Shown here: one piece after another, positions 22,629-33,446 of the stretch
Position numbering within the stretch: the first letter of the stretch is position 1
Layout: every line of letters begins with the position of its first letter
From: Patellaria atrata CBS 101060
Lineage: Eukaryota; Ascomycota; Dothideomycetes; Patellariales; Patellariaceae
Assembly (NCBI GenBank): GCA_010093705.1
Contig: MU006090.1
Location: 66,056 to 130,055 of the forward strand
Length of the DNA: 64,000 nt
Reading direction: 5' to 3'
The notes under the pieces: model-generated
Seen by the model: only the letters and a program-made list of their open reading frames with translations
Told to the model about the DNA's origin: nothing
Database searches by the model: none
Position numbers and translations under genes: made by a program

Positions 22629-24149
22629 CCGATAGTCCGGTTTTGCGTTTGGTGATGATGAGGTTCATCAAACCGACGAAGTGATGAACGATAGTAGGAT
22701 ATTGGGATGATAATAATGCTCGTCAGATCTTTCTTATGGTCGGTAGCATCGTCATCTCAGTTTGCGGAGATGAGACAGTCATTTCCCCTGAGTTCTTGAT
22801 TTCTTATGTCTCACACGAATCCAACTATAGCACATTCCTTCCCCATTGCCCAAACCACTCCAACAGAAATTCCCTTTTCCTTTGTCTTGAGAATTACACT
22901 CTCATTATATTTCCCGGCTATCTATGTATTTGGTCTTCTGTTATTAGGGCAACCAATCCAGGATATCAGCGGGATGCAATTAGGTAGAAAACAAAATGAA
23001 AACGCAGCTTGCTGTATAAGTATGCAGCTCAAAAGTGTTTTCCGCCGCTGGTTCGTTCATGGTGCTCTATAAGAGTTTCCAATCACTAATGTGATATTTT
23101 CACAGACAGTGAAGTCTCGCTGCTTTCTGTCTGTGGAGATGGGCCACAAGACACGGTGATTCACATCTTTGGTTCGTGAGCGTCGGAGGTCATGGATCCG
23201 TTCACTCTTGGTTCAGCACATATATTTAATTTTCGCTTTTCGAAAACGACTTGCGGATTGGGGACGGGAGGGAAGAAAGTGAACTCGCCTCCTCTCCCCT
23301 ATGCAAAGCCTTTTGGACGAATATTCGTCGCGGATAGTACCGAGGTTTGGATCACTTTTGTGAATGAAAGTCTGTAGTCCGAAATTCTCTCCTGTCTTGG
23401 GCATTCAAACGGCACAACATATAGTCGTTATGTACTGTATAGGAATATATACAGAGCGATATCTCAAATTCCACACTTCCAAATTTCAATCGACCTAGAT
23501 CTGCATCCACAAGCTTATCGTACAAAGGTTCCTCTTCCTTCGATTTTCATCTCCAATGCTCCACCGCACCGTTTGACCAAATAGAAAACACCGAGCTTCA
23601 CTACATTTCCAAACCAATAAGATAGGTAAGGATGTCCTTAAGGTCCGCACATATTTCGGGATCAGACCACCCCAGAAGAAAATGACGCCGGATGCGCCTG
23701 GGAATCAATAAAGGAAATCGCACTCAGGGTATGAGAACAAAAAAAGAAAAACAGGAGAAGATCAGACCTAACGGGAAAAAAAAAAAGAGGGGAGGGGGAG
23801 AGGTGGGGGGAGGAGAGGGGTGGGCCGGCAAAAAGCTGTCTATAAATGAAGACAGGAAAGAAGGCCGAGGAGGAGGTATACACAAGGAAAGGTAGAGAAG
23901 GAAGATCCTGGATATGGCGATCCGGACTGAGTACGAGACCAACATCTACAAGGCGACATTGTTAATATCGTAGTTACGTATTTTAGTCGTCGAAAGTGGA
24001 GGTAGATCTTCGATTATATGTATTATTCCGTTCTATTATAGTGATCCGAGGACGGGAGTAGCTCGTGCGGGATGGATGAATGTGCTACGGGTCACACATA
24101 CTCTCGTGGAGGATACCTTTAGATACGGTGTATGAAGACATTCCGATTC
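22629..24149. other. Intergenic with polypurine tract
   Basis: 1.5 kb between the Argonaute 3' end and the exchanger 3' end (convergent genes). A G/A-only tract lies at 23774-23824. No convincing gene; frames over the tract are composition artefacts. Confidence 0.5.
23774..23824 (+). repeat. Polypurine (A/G) tract
   Basis: About 50 bases of A and G almost without pyrimidine, beginning with an A run and passing into GGGGAGG blocks. It could form triplex or G-rich structure; no gene association beyond lying between two convergent 3' ends. Confidence 0.7.
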
Positions 24150-25751
24150 TCAATGCTGGCCAAACCAATCTCTGGGATCGATATCTCCTGCGTCGTCGGG
24201 ATAGACAAAGAAGGCGAGGGCGATAATGATATACCTAAAGAGTAAGTTAGTACCGTACTCCATAAGGTAGTCAGGTCTGTGCCGTATAAGGTAGAAGCTC
24301 CGAAAAGTTTTGGCCCCCCAAACCCACGAAAACAGCCCCAAAGCGCCACGGTGGCGACAACGAAGCCAGAAAAGCTTAAGAGAACATCAAAGCAAAAAAA
24401 AAAGAAAAAAAAATAGAAAAAAAATAGAAAAAAAAAACACAAAAAAAAATTAATAAAATGACATAAGGTATGGATTTATCGATTAAGCGGGAGGGAGGGA
24501 TCGACTTACGTTCCAATACACATTGCCCCTTCGAGGTAATTGCTCTTCCCGTCTTGAATCAGGTAATTTACGACCAGCACGCTCAGGAAGAATACGACCG
24601 TTTCGAATATCTGGAAGTGGAGAGTCATAGGTTGTCCGATAATCCAGCCGAGGATAACCAAGAAGGGAGTAACAAATAGCGCAATCTGTAGGGAAGAACC
24701 TATGGCGACATTGATGGCGAGGTCCATCTTGTTCTTGTATGCGACGATGATAGCTGTGACGTGCTCTGCCGCGTTTCCAACTATAGGAAGTAATATCAAG
24801 CCGATGAACGTCTTCGAGACGTGCGCGCTTTCCACTATCGCATCGATACTGTCCACTAGGAATTCCGCGCAAATGGCAACTGCAATGGTAATGAGCACCA
24901 AAGCTACACCGGCGGCGATGGGTGAGAGAATCTGCGCCTCTTCCACCTCTGCTTCCGCCTGCTGTTCCGCATCGAATAGGTGGGCATGTGATTTCAGCTG
25001 GAAATAAAGATACATGATGTATATGATCAAAAGGATGATGGAAGTGCCATGAGATAGGAGGAGGATTTGTTCTTCCGTATGCCCGGCAGGTGAGGAGCGG
25101 AGAGCGGCGTACAGAGTAGCAGGAATAATAAGGGATGCTGAGGCAACTGCCATCAGCGAAGACATGGTTGACGCAACCGTTGAGTTGAATGACTGCTCAT
25201 CCAGCCTCACACCGCCAGCCAGGAAGCAGGAACCGAGCACCTAACAAAAATCACCCATCAATTGGTGAATGTGCATAGCTGGGTAGAATGCTACTTACGA
25301 GGAGTATATTGGACAGAATGCTACCCAACATGCTGGCTTGCACGATACGGATCTCCCCGTTCTTCAATGCGACGATGCTGACGATTAATTCCACGGCATT
25401 CCCAAACGTCGCATTCATCAAGCCACCCATAGTTTGGCCTAGTTTTACCGATATCTCTTCCGTCGCAAAACTGAGCATTGAAGCGAGGGGAACGATGGCG
25501 AAGAAATTGAGGACGAAGATGACGGTCGGATTCCAATGCCTGGCACCGGCTATTATACCCAACGGCACGAATACCAACAGCACATTTACATAGTCCCTCT
25601 TGAAGACCTGCCAGGTTATGTGTAAGAAGTACGTAGGCCACCGTACGTAGCGTCGATCATCCTCCCAGACGTGCCTGCCGTCACTGCGCGCAAAGGAGGG
25701 TAATAATGAAGTGCGCTCATGCGCCGAGCCATTCTCATGTGAAGTCGTCAT
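24150..25751 (-). CDS. VCX1: Vacuolar Ca2+/H+ exchanger (CAX family)
   Basis: Three exons, 25751-25299, 25240-24510 and 24234-24150, give 422 aa. CAX proteins load Ca2+ into the vacuole in exchange for protons. The two inverted cation-binding alpha motifs are present: [13 protein letters not shown] (117-129) and [14 protein letters not shown] (306-319). There are about eleven hydrophobic segments and an acidic loop [14 protein letters not shown] in the middle, as in this family. Splicing joins SNILL to [10 protein letters not shown] and CIGT to [12 protein letters not shown], and the protein ends PRDWFGQH. Intron 2 is unusually long (275 nt) and contains an A-rich tract. I chose the ATG at 25751 (ACCATGA context, HERTSLLP near the start, usual length); an upstream ATG at 26078 in frame would add 109 unusual residues. 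Confidence 0.94.
24393..24458 (+). repeat. A-rich low-complexity tract in exchanger intron
   Basis: About 65 bases of A runs interrupted by single G, T or C. On the gene strand this is a T-rich tract inside intron 2, ~160-220 bases upstream of its acceptor. Length variation is likely between isolates. Confidence 0.85.
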
Positions 25752-27385
25752 GGTTGGTCGCTGATTCGATTCTCTAGAAAAGGATGCCGCTCTTCCTTCT
25801 CTATTGAATATCGGACGTAACGAACCAACTACATCCCAAACGCGGTTGCGGTTAGTATTTTCTGAAGCCTTGAGGTCGTGAATTTTCGTAGATGGACACA
25901 ATGAACCGCCTTCAACAAGGCTTACGACTGCACAGAACAAGGTAATGGGTAGTACGGATGGAATATGGAGACGGGAACAAAGAGCGAGATGAGTTAGGAG
26001 TGACTGGAAAGCAGCAGCCTGTTGGTAGACAAAGCAGACTGACTGTACAAATAGGATGATGTATCTATATAGAGTCACAGAGACTGGAATTGGTAAGACT
26101 CACCCATGTTGCATTGGTCCGAAGAAAGAATGACAGTAAGGAAGAAAGGCGGAGGGGAGTACGTGGACGGGGAGCAGTACGGTAAGTATGAGTTTTGGCC
26201 TGAGCGCGAAAGGGTGTGATTGCGTTCGACGATGCACGAAGCCACGAAAGATGTGGCCGCCCCAGGTTCGTAAGTTAATAGTTTCGCTGACTGGCTAGAC
26301 GTTGGATGCCCTAAGCTGTTACAGTCAAAAAGCGCATTTCTATCAATCACTTCAAGTCAGAACCTGAACTTGGAAGGGTAATTCGATGATGACGGTAACA
26401 AACAGATGGAACCTGACAGCTTGTAAATATTACAGAATAAGCTACGCCTAAATGGCAACTAGTGTAGAACAACACAGCCCAAATGCCAAGCTTACCTTAC
26501 CTACTAGTTCTCTCCATCGCCTTGACAGTATTGTCATTTCGGTTGGTCGTTCCCGCCTCATTCATTCATGCAAGCAAATGCTGGCAGTTTTGAGAGGAGA
26601 AGGAACGATCCTTGAGGTGTGCCCGCTCACATTCCGAATTTCAAAACCTCAGTCGAAACCGCGAACTGAATTGCAAATTGAGAGCGCTGTATATTCTTTT
26701 TTTTTTTCCTTTTTTTTTCTTTTTCTTTTTATTTTTTCTTTTTCTTTTTAATTTTTATTTTCCACTTTTTATTTTTTACCTTTTCGTTTTTAGTTTTTAT
26801 TTTTATTTTTAATTTTTAATTTTTAATTTTCTTGTTAGAAAGAACTCTCTTTCACGTACAGTATCTACTACTATTACTCCAGTAACTAACTCTATGACGG
26901 GATATAGTGCCCGTCCAAGGTAACCTTACTGATTTTCGTCCTGGAGCACAAGACTACGACTACCTACAGGCACCTTACTGCAAGTTCCAAAGCACACAAG
27001 AATAATGGAAAGCAGATCAGATGAGAAGAATACTGTACCATATTATTTTTACTGCGCCACGATACATCACATTGTCGTGGAACATTTCCAATACCTCATC
27101 ACTTCGTCGCTGAGTGGCCGAGTTGCTGACGACCGCAGACAGACGCCGACCGCGAAGTCGGACAGAAAGCCAAAACAGAAAGAATTCAATGCTGGTCCGT
27201 TTCCTTAACGCCAAGCTATACCCCAAGATCGTAGAACTTCCCAATATTAATCTCCAAAACCCCTTGATCCCCAGAAAGAAAAATTTGGGATCCAACGAGA
27301 ATCATTGAACGCCAGGTGCATGATGCAACAATACTCCGGACCACTTTTCCCGCTTCCTGACCTGGAACTGATGACCGTGCGTGCC
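25752..27385. other. Intergenic with long T-rich tract
   Basis: 1.6 kb. It includes the exchanger promoter and possible leader, then the T-rich tract at 26694-26834, and the 3' flank of the next minus gene. No gene seen. Confidence 0.5.
26694..26834 (+). repeat. T-rich low-complexity tract (140 bp)
   Basis: About 140 bases, mostly (T)3-9 runs separated by single C, A or G, including repeated ttttta, tttttc and tttttaa units. Nearly pure pyrimidine in the left half, AT-only in the right half. Probably a slippage-prone microsatellite-like tract. Confidence 0.9.
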
Positions 27386-29296
27386 TCAGGCGTGACCTTC
27401 CCCAATATATGCTCGTTCGCCGCCTTGAGACTTCTTTGGGTGGTATAATCTTTCCATCACCCTATCTTTCTGTATTTCTCGCACGTCTCGAAGGTGCTGA
27501 TAGGTGCCGCGAAGTCCATCAATCTGCTCTTCCATCGACAGTGTGCTGGACTCGTTGCTCCTGACAAGTGGGCTGACAAGCTTCTTGCGCAGCATCTCCA
27601 GATTGCTTTTGAGATGCACAAGTCTTCCATTGTGCTCCACGAGAAGATGTTTGTTCTTGAGCGTCTTGTCTTTCACTGAGGCAAGTAGTTGTTTGTTGCG
27701 CTCAAACTTCCGAAGTTCCGACGCGTTTGGACCGATGAGCTTGGTCCACAAGGAGGTCAGCATGTCGCCTTCGGCCCGTTCCTGCTCATCCCACTCCCGC
27801 AAAACGGCTCGTTGCAGGTTGAGGAACTGCTGGTCAATCGTTTCGAATAATGCAAACAACATCGCGGCTTGTGTCAATTCGTTGTTGATACTCTCCTCCA
27901 ACGTTTGGAGAATATCGTTGAATGCTTTCTGGAGTGCGCGTTGCGTCATTTGTTGTCGCGTCTGTCCAAAAAGCTCCTTAACAACTTTGCCAACCGTGGT
28001 GAGGCTTCCATCTTCGTACTCCAGCAAACCAAATGTGGTCATGATCGTATGTATATTTGCGAAGACCACCGTTACAGCGCCAGTTGGCATAGATCCGACC
28101 CGTGCGAGGTTCCGCTCGGCAAACTCCATTGCCATTAATATACTATACATTTCCATTAGAAACTATCCTCTTGTCATGTGAAATGCTCTTACCTGTCAAC
28201 ATCCCCATTTACGTTGATGAAGAAAGATGTTAGGGTATTACCAAGCTTCTTCAGGCTGTCACTTAAATCATCCAAGGCCTTTACGATGATCGGAGCGGAC
28301 GTCATGTTCGTTGAACGCACTGTCTCACCTAGATCCCATACTGCTACTCCGGTCTCTTGCAAGTCGCCTATTTGGTCGATTCCATTCTCCGAGTAGTGAA
28401 TGAGTGGCTCGAATGTCTTCGCTAGCCTGGCCACTTTGATGAGATCGGGTACTGCTTCAGCCTGGGGCGGTTGAAACAGCACTCGAAAGATGACGAGTGA
28501 ACACAACGCTACTAGGATGGAAACAAATGTGCGCATTCGAGAACTCGTGATGGACTTGTATGTGTCTCTGAAGTAGTCAATTACGCTTTCGATTGTGTCT
28601 GTTCGTTGTTGTACTTCTGCGCGCACAGCGAAACGTATATCTGGATAATGAGTCAGCAATTGTTTCCCATGTATGGCCTCGTGTCTCCAAGATGATTAGA
28701 ATTTAGTCCTCTAACTCATCAAACGACACCAGGGAAGGAGGCAGCTAAATCAATACACAACGATATCCATCTTGATAACGCAGCGATGGAGAATACGTAC
28801 AATTGTTTGAGGATTCCACGGGCGCTGGCGTCGCTTCTTTCTCCTGCTCAGGAGCAGGTTGTTCTAAAGGTGTTTCTTCGCGATCAATTTCTCTCTCCGG
28901 GCTATTGCGCGGTGATTGTTTCAGCGGAGATGCCGGTAGTGGAACCATAGCGGGTAACGTGGTGTCCTCTTCCTGCGCACTCTCGTACCTCGGACTTGAC
29001 TCCCGTGACTTTACGGGACTACTTTGTCTGCTTTGTTCGAAGGGTTGAAGGTGATGTTTCGGATACCAGCCACTGCCGGACTTACGCCATGCTGGGGGAG
29101 ACCACGGGCCGGGTGACATGTCAGACTCGACCTCTGATTCCTCAGATTTGAATCCCGAGTGGGTTGAGGGTATGCCGAAAAATGGCGACTGTTCGCGATC
29201 ACTTTCGATGTCGCCTATCGAAGAGGCTGCTAGGGAGGGATGGTCGTCGAACATGATATCGATATCGTCCATTCGACTTGCGGTAACGCTTGACAT
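27386..29296 (-). CDS. Unrecognised single-span membrane protein with coiled coil
   Basis: Three exons, 29296-28801, 28640-28193 and 28142-27386, give 566 aa. Splice sites are clear (GTACGT...CAG; GTAAGA...TAG with TCTAAT branch) and phases match. Exon 1 encodes a disordered, Ser/Pro/Glu-rich region with an SPRNSPEREID style tail. Exon 2 holds one hydrophobic segment (TFVSILVALCSLVIFRVLF, about residues 204-222) after a basic SSRMR, followed by helical sequence. Exon 3 is helical and charged, with likely coiled coils around LRKFERNKQLLASVKDKTLK and the C-terminal DVREIQKDRVMERL. No enzyme motif is seen. It looks like a conserved fungal membrane-anchored structural protein, possibly at the ER or nuclear envelope (inference). 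It is divergent from uS7m. Confidence 0.78.
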
Positions 29297-29919
29297 GAGC
29301 GCAGAGGTGGCGAAGTCGTCGCGCAGAGGGTTTGATAGGTGGTGAGAAGAATCCGGGGAAGAAGATGCCTACAAGAGGTACGTCCGTATAAATAGGTCTA
29401 AAAGAGGAATGATTGTGATATATCACGTTGTAACCGCTCAGCAGGTAAGGTACAAAGAAGCGCGCGTCGAAGAGCTCTCGGGTAACTGGTTGTATATAGT
29501 ATTGATATGAGGCTGTGAAGTATAAAAGACATGAGATCCTGCTGCCTGCCTTTGTTGAGTGTATCCAGAATGAGTGAATGTAAGTAACGAAGTGCCGGTA
29601 GTAGAAGAAGACGAAATGCGCACGCTGCCAACAAATCCCAACCACCTGCTCTACTAGATGTAGTGTCGTGGTGTTTCATGAAACAAGCTGAGCAGCTTCT
29701 TCGTTCCCTCCCAGCCTCCTGGTTGTCCGCGGGGTCGATGATTAGGAACAAAGCACAACCAATCGTCCCATCGGTCCGTTCGCCAAGCGCTCATCGCGAA
29801 AATGTGCCTGTATTTCCTGTAACAAGTACACACGAACAGTTCGAAGCAAACACCAAAAAGAGTTATTCTTTGGAAATCATCCAACATTAACGGTTTTACG
29901 ATACTAACTTCGCTCAACG
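29297..29919. other. Divergent promoter region
   Basis: 623 bases between two divergent starts (membrane protein and uS7m). Several frames cross it but none has coding character or splice support. Confidence 0.45.
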
Positions 29920-31158
29920 ATGCCTCCAAGGCTCAATCTCTTCGCTGCGCCAAAACTCTTAGCATACAGACCTCGATCTGGCTTCCAATTGCGTGTAGTA
30001 CAGCAGACTCAGCAATCGATACGTCGGGGGTTCGCTGACTCCAAAAGCCCTTCAAAACCGGAAGACAAGAATGCAGAAAATGCAGAATCACTCCCTCATG
30101 TCAGTGAAGAAGCGGCGAAGATGTCAGAGATCACCGGAAAAGTAGGACCAGACCTCAAACAGGGTTCACCGGTAGAGGAGGTGAGTTGCCAGTAAAAGCA
30201 TGCAGCATATCATCAAGAACTCGGTTTAGTTAACTTTGAGATGCACAGATCGTTCAAGGCGATAAGGAAGCACAGGAAAAACTCCCAAAAGTACTACAAG
30301 ATGAGATTAAATCCTCCAACAACCCCAAAGGTACCCGGTCATACTCAACATCTGCCGCCCGCCGGCAGGACGACCTCACCACATATACGCCTAACAACAC
30401 CGACATCGTTTCGCAAACAGGAGGTCTGATACTAGGACAAGAAACAACTCTTCAACCGGCACAATCAGATGCGATCACAACACCTGCCACTGTAGGCCAC
30501 AAGTTCCCTCTCCCAGAGCTACCCATTCCCAAGAATATGCACAAAGACTATCGGTACGACCCTGTGATTGAACAGGTACTAGGTCTCATAATCCTACACG
30601 GTAAACGAGCTCAAGCACAACGGGTAAAGAGCTCTCTCTTCTTTTGTTATCCCTTCCATTCTTTATCATAACCCATAACACCAGATGAGAGCTCCGGCTA
30701 ACATGCAATCCCAGCACATGGCTCTCATTCTCAACCACCTCCGCACTTCCCCTCCACCCACCATAAATCCCGCAAAGCCACTTGTCCCCGGCGCTCCACC
30801 TCCCTCTCACCTTCCCCTAAACCCAGTTCTCTACCTCACTCTCGCCATAGACTCCGTTGCGCCTCTCCTGCGCATTCGGAACCAGAAAGGTGCAGCTGGC
30901 GGTGGTGTCGCGCTCCAGATCCCCGTCCCCTTACACATGCGTCAACGACGACGAACGGCCGTCCGCTGGATCCTAGACGCGGCAGCAAAGCGGAAGAACA
31001 GAGGAAGCGGAAAGAGCATGTTTGCGCAGCGGGTGGCGGAGGAACTGATTGCTGTTGTGGAGGGCAGGAGTGCGGTTTGGGAGCGACGTCAGGCGGTACA
31101 TAAGCTAGGTATCAGCTCCAGATCGAATTTGAACAAGAAAGGATTGAGGAGGAGATGA
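29920..31158 (+). CDS. RSM7: Mitochondrial small-subunit ribosomal protein uS7m
   Basis: Three exons, 29920-30180, 30249-30623 and 30685-31158, give 369 aa. uS7m nucleates assembly of the head of the mitochondrial small subunit by binding the 3' domain of its rRNA. The first ~40 residues (PRLNLFAAPKLLAYRPRSGF, then IRRGFADS) form a presequence with a likely cleavage after RRGF. A long, weakly conserved spacer follows, including a second RSYSTSAARR patch, then the S7 core: DYRYDPVIEQV, MALILNHLRT, GAAGGGVALQIPVPL, RQRRRTAVRWILDAA, FAQRVAEELIAVVEG. It ends with the basic SNLNKKGLRRR. Introns are 68 and 61 nt. The internal ATG at 30685 is the first codon of exon 3, not a start. Confidence 0.93.
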
Positions 31159-33446
31159 GATGAGGGTGAGAATGAGGAGGTGGAGTGGAGGATGTTCAAT
31201 ATGGCATACTTTTTCTGTATATATAGGTGTATTGGATTGGTAAATATAATATACCGTCATATATGCTAATACTTTAGTCTGTGGATGGATGGTTAATACA
31301 ATGTATGCTTCCTTTGTAGGCGTGCTGTAGAGAAAGCCCCAAATCTTTCACGACGCCCTTGTTTTCGAAATCAAATTCGAACGAAGTACCTTTCTAATCC
31401 GTCATACTCCAGGACCAAACTCTCGGGAACACATGCTTACTTACAACTGATCCAGAGGAAGGCACACGGTATCTCAAGGTGACCCGATACATCCTGAAGG
31501 TATCAAAAGCGAATCCTAATGATCTCAAATAATTCACATTATATCTTTAACAAGGGTAGGTACCATACCATATCACAAACACAAGAAGCTTACAAGAACA
31601 TAGTAGAAAGTAACCCACCAATTCCGTGCGAAACTATCAGTATTATCGCTTATACCAATAAATGGTGTCCACCACAACCATTGGGTCAAGTTCTTGAACG
31701 CTGATATACGATGCTACACTGGTCGTTTCCTCCTAGTTCTTTAAATCGCACTCTTATCTTCTTAGCTAGCATCAAGCAGCAAAGGTAGGATAAATTACCT
31801 TCTCTTTTGTCTTACTCTAAAACTGGTACTGTACCCTGAATATTCCTGTCGTTCCACTCTCTGGATGCCTTGTGATGCCAAACTTACAGGTACCAACCAC
31901 CCATAATTCAAGGGTTAGGCCGCCGATGTTAGGGGCCTCTTCTGCCCAAAATTTAGGGCGCTTTTGTACCTGAAAATCTGGGCTTGGAATGTTCCGAGAT
32001 ACCCGGGAAACGGGGGCGGAAGTGAGCGGTTTGGGGCGCCCGGGCCGATTACCCTGATGGGCGGAAATGCTAGGGAGCATCTCATACTATACCCAAAACT
32101 GCAAGTGGGCGTCCCGATACACGGTTTTCGAGCAGAAGGCGGAGAGAGCGGAGGTATCTCCTTAACAGCGTCGCCACAATCGCTGCGGCAAGGCGATTAA
32201 GGGATCTGTGGAGCTGCGTGGCCTAATTTAGGATTCAGGGTTTTCGAGCTTATTTAGACGTTTTCCGAAAATGGCCATTGAAACTAGAAGGATTGTGTGC
32301 TGCGAGCATATTCGAAGCGTTCGCGATTGAGGTCAAAACCCCTTATTGGGATACGCTTCAGATTGATAGTGATGAGTGTCTTAAATGTTGGCGTTGATTT
32401 TCTGGGAGGGAAGGGGTTAAGAGCTCGGCGTGGATATGAGACCAAGGTCGTGTACAGGGAAGGAAATACATGAACAACGATTATAACTCGCCTCTGCAAA
32501 AGTAGCAGTTTGAGGAAGAATTGGTTTGTGATACCGACAGGAGTGTTTGCAGTATCATAGAGTAAAAGACCACTCATTCTCATATTCAGCATGGAATAGT
32601 ACCTACCTTAGGTTCTGGAAGGTAAGAGGTATGCTCCTGCCAGTACACTCGCATCATGATGCTGTAAGATGGGGGTTCGAATCGTTTATAATCCTATGCT
32701 ATATATTCTTGAACAGAGATACGATTCGACACTAAGTCAAAATCTTGATGCTGGAAAATCTCCTCAGTAGTGAGAAAAGCTCTCCCCACGCTATATTATT
32801 GATAGAGCATAATGGAAGAATCACCGGAGAGTGGAAAGACAGACCAGACTCAGCTTGAGCGGGGTAAACACTTATTTACCCTGTAAAATAAAAGGCTCCG
32901 CGGAGCTGAATAGTTGCGTCTTGGGTCGCCACCTCATGACATTCCGCTAGGTGATGCGACCGCTGAGTGACTCAAGAAAGTAAACTGATTGGGAAAGTCT
33001 AAGAAATTACTAGTACCTATGTTGACTCTCAAGCAGTACTCTTCGACCTTGTCAAGTAGACTGGATGGTGGATGTAATAAAAATTGATAATCACTTTGTA
33101 TCCGTCGGCAGTTGATGTGGGTGGACATTAACATCAACGTACCGTAGTACGACACTGATCGTCCACGCAGCGGTGAATTCGTGTACTGTCGGGTGTACTA
33201 ACCTTTGCCTTGGGAAGTCGTCTTGTATTCCATATGGCATGCCAGGTCGTCAGGCCATAACAGAACAAGAAGCAGCCTGATAGGACGGGAGCAAGGCGCC
33301 GCCATCGGAGAATCCTTCGAAACTTTTCGTCATGTAACTAGCAGTGACCATTCAACATTGGGCTGCAAAGCTATTTGGTTCGAGACCAATTTTTACAGCA
33401 CACCTCGTGACTTGGATTGAGGACACAGTGTAATACACCAATCTCA
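31159..33446. other. Intergenic, 2.3 kb, no gene recognised
   Basis: Mixed composition: 31160-31800 is ordinary AT-richer DNA; 31900-32230 is locally GC-rich (GGGGCGCCCGGG class words) and ends in an imperfect dyad CCTTAA...TTAAGG at about 32160-32202. A GGGTTCGAATC word at 32672 resembles a tRNA B box, but no cloverleaf can be folded. No accepted gene. Confidence 0.45.

Noticed and set aside
23692-23895. 67-codon Lys/Gly/Arg frame
   Set aside because: Pure artefact of the polypurine tract.
24506-25240. Separate exchanger-like gene beginning MLGSCF
   Set aside because: This is exon 2 of the CAX gene entered at a GTG; the upstream exon joins in phase.
25752-26078. Longer N terminus for the calcium exchanger
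   Set aside because: It would add 109 residues with a hydrophobic stretch not typical of the family; the ATG at 25751 has a better context and gives the usual length.
32600-32700. tRNA-like GGGTTCGAATC
   Set aside because: No matching T stem, no D arm or A box and no acceptor stem could be folded.
33360-33410. B-box-like GGTTCGAGACC followed by a T run
   Set aside because: It is part of a small hairpin (TTGGT/ACCAA) with a five-base loop; no tRNA can be drawn.
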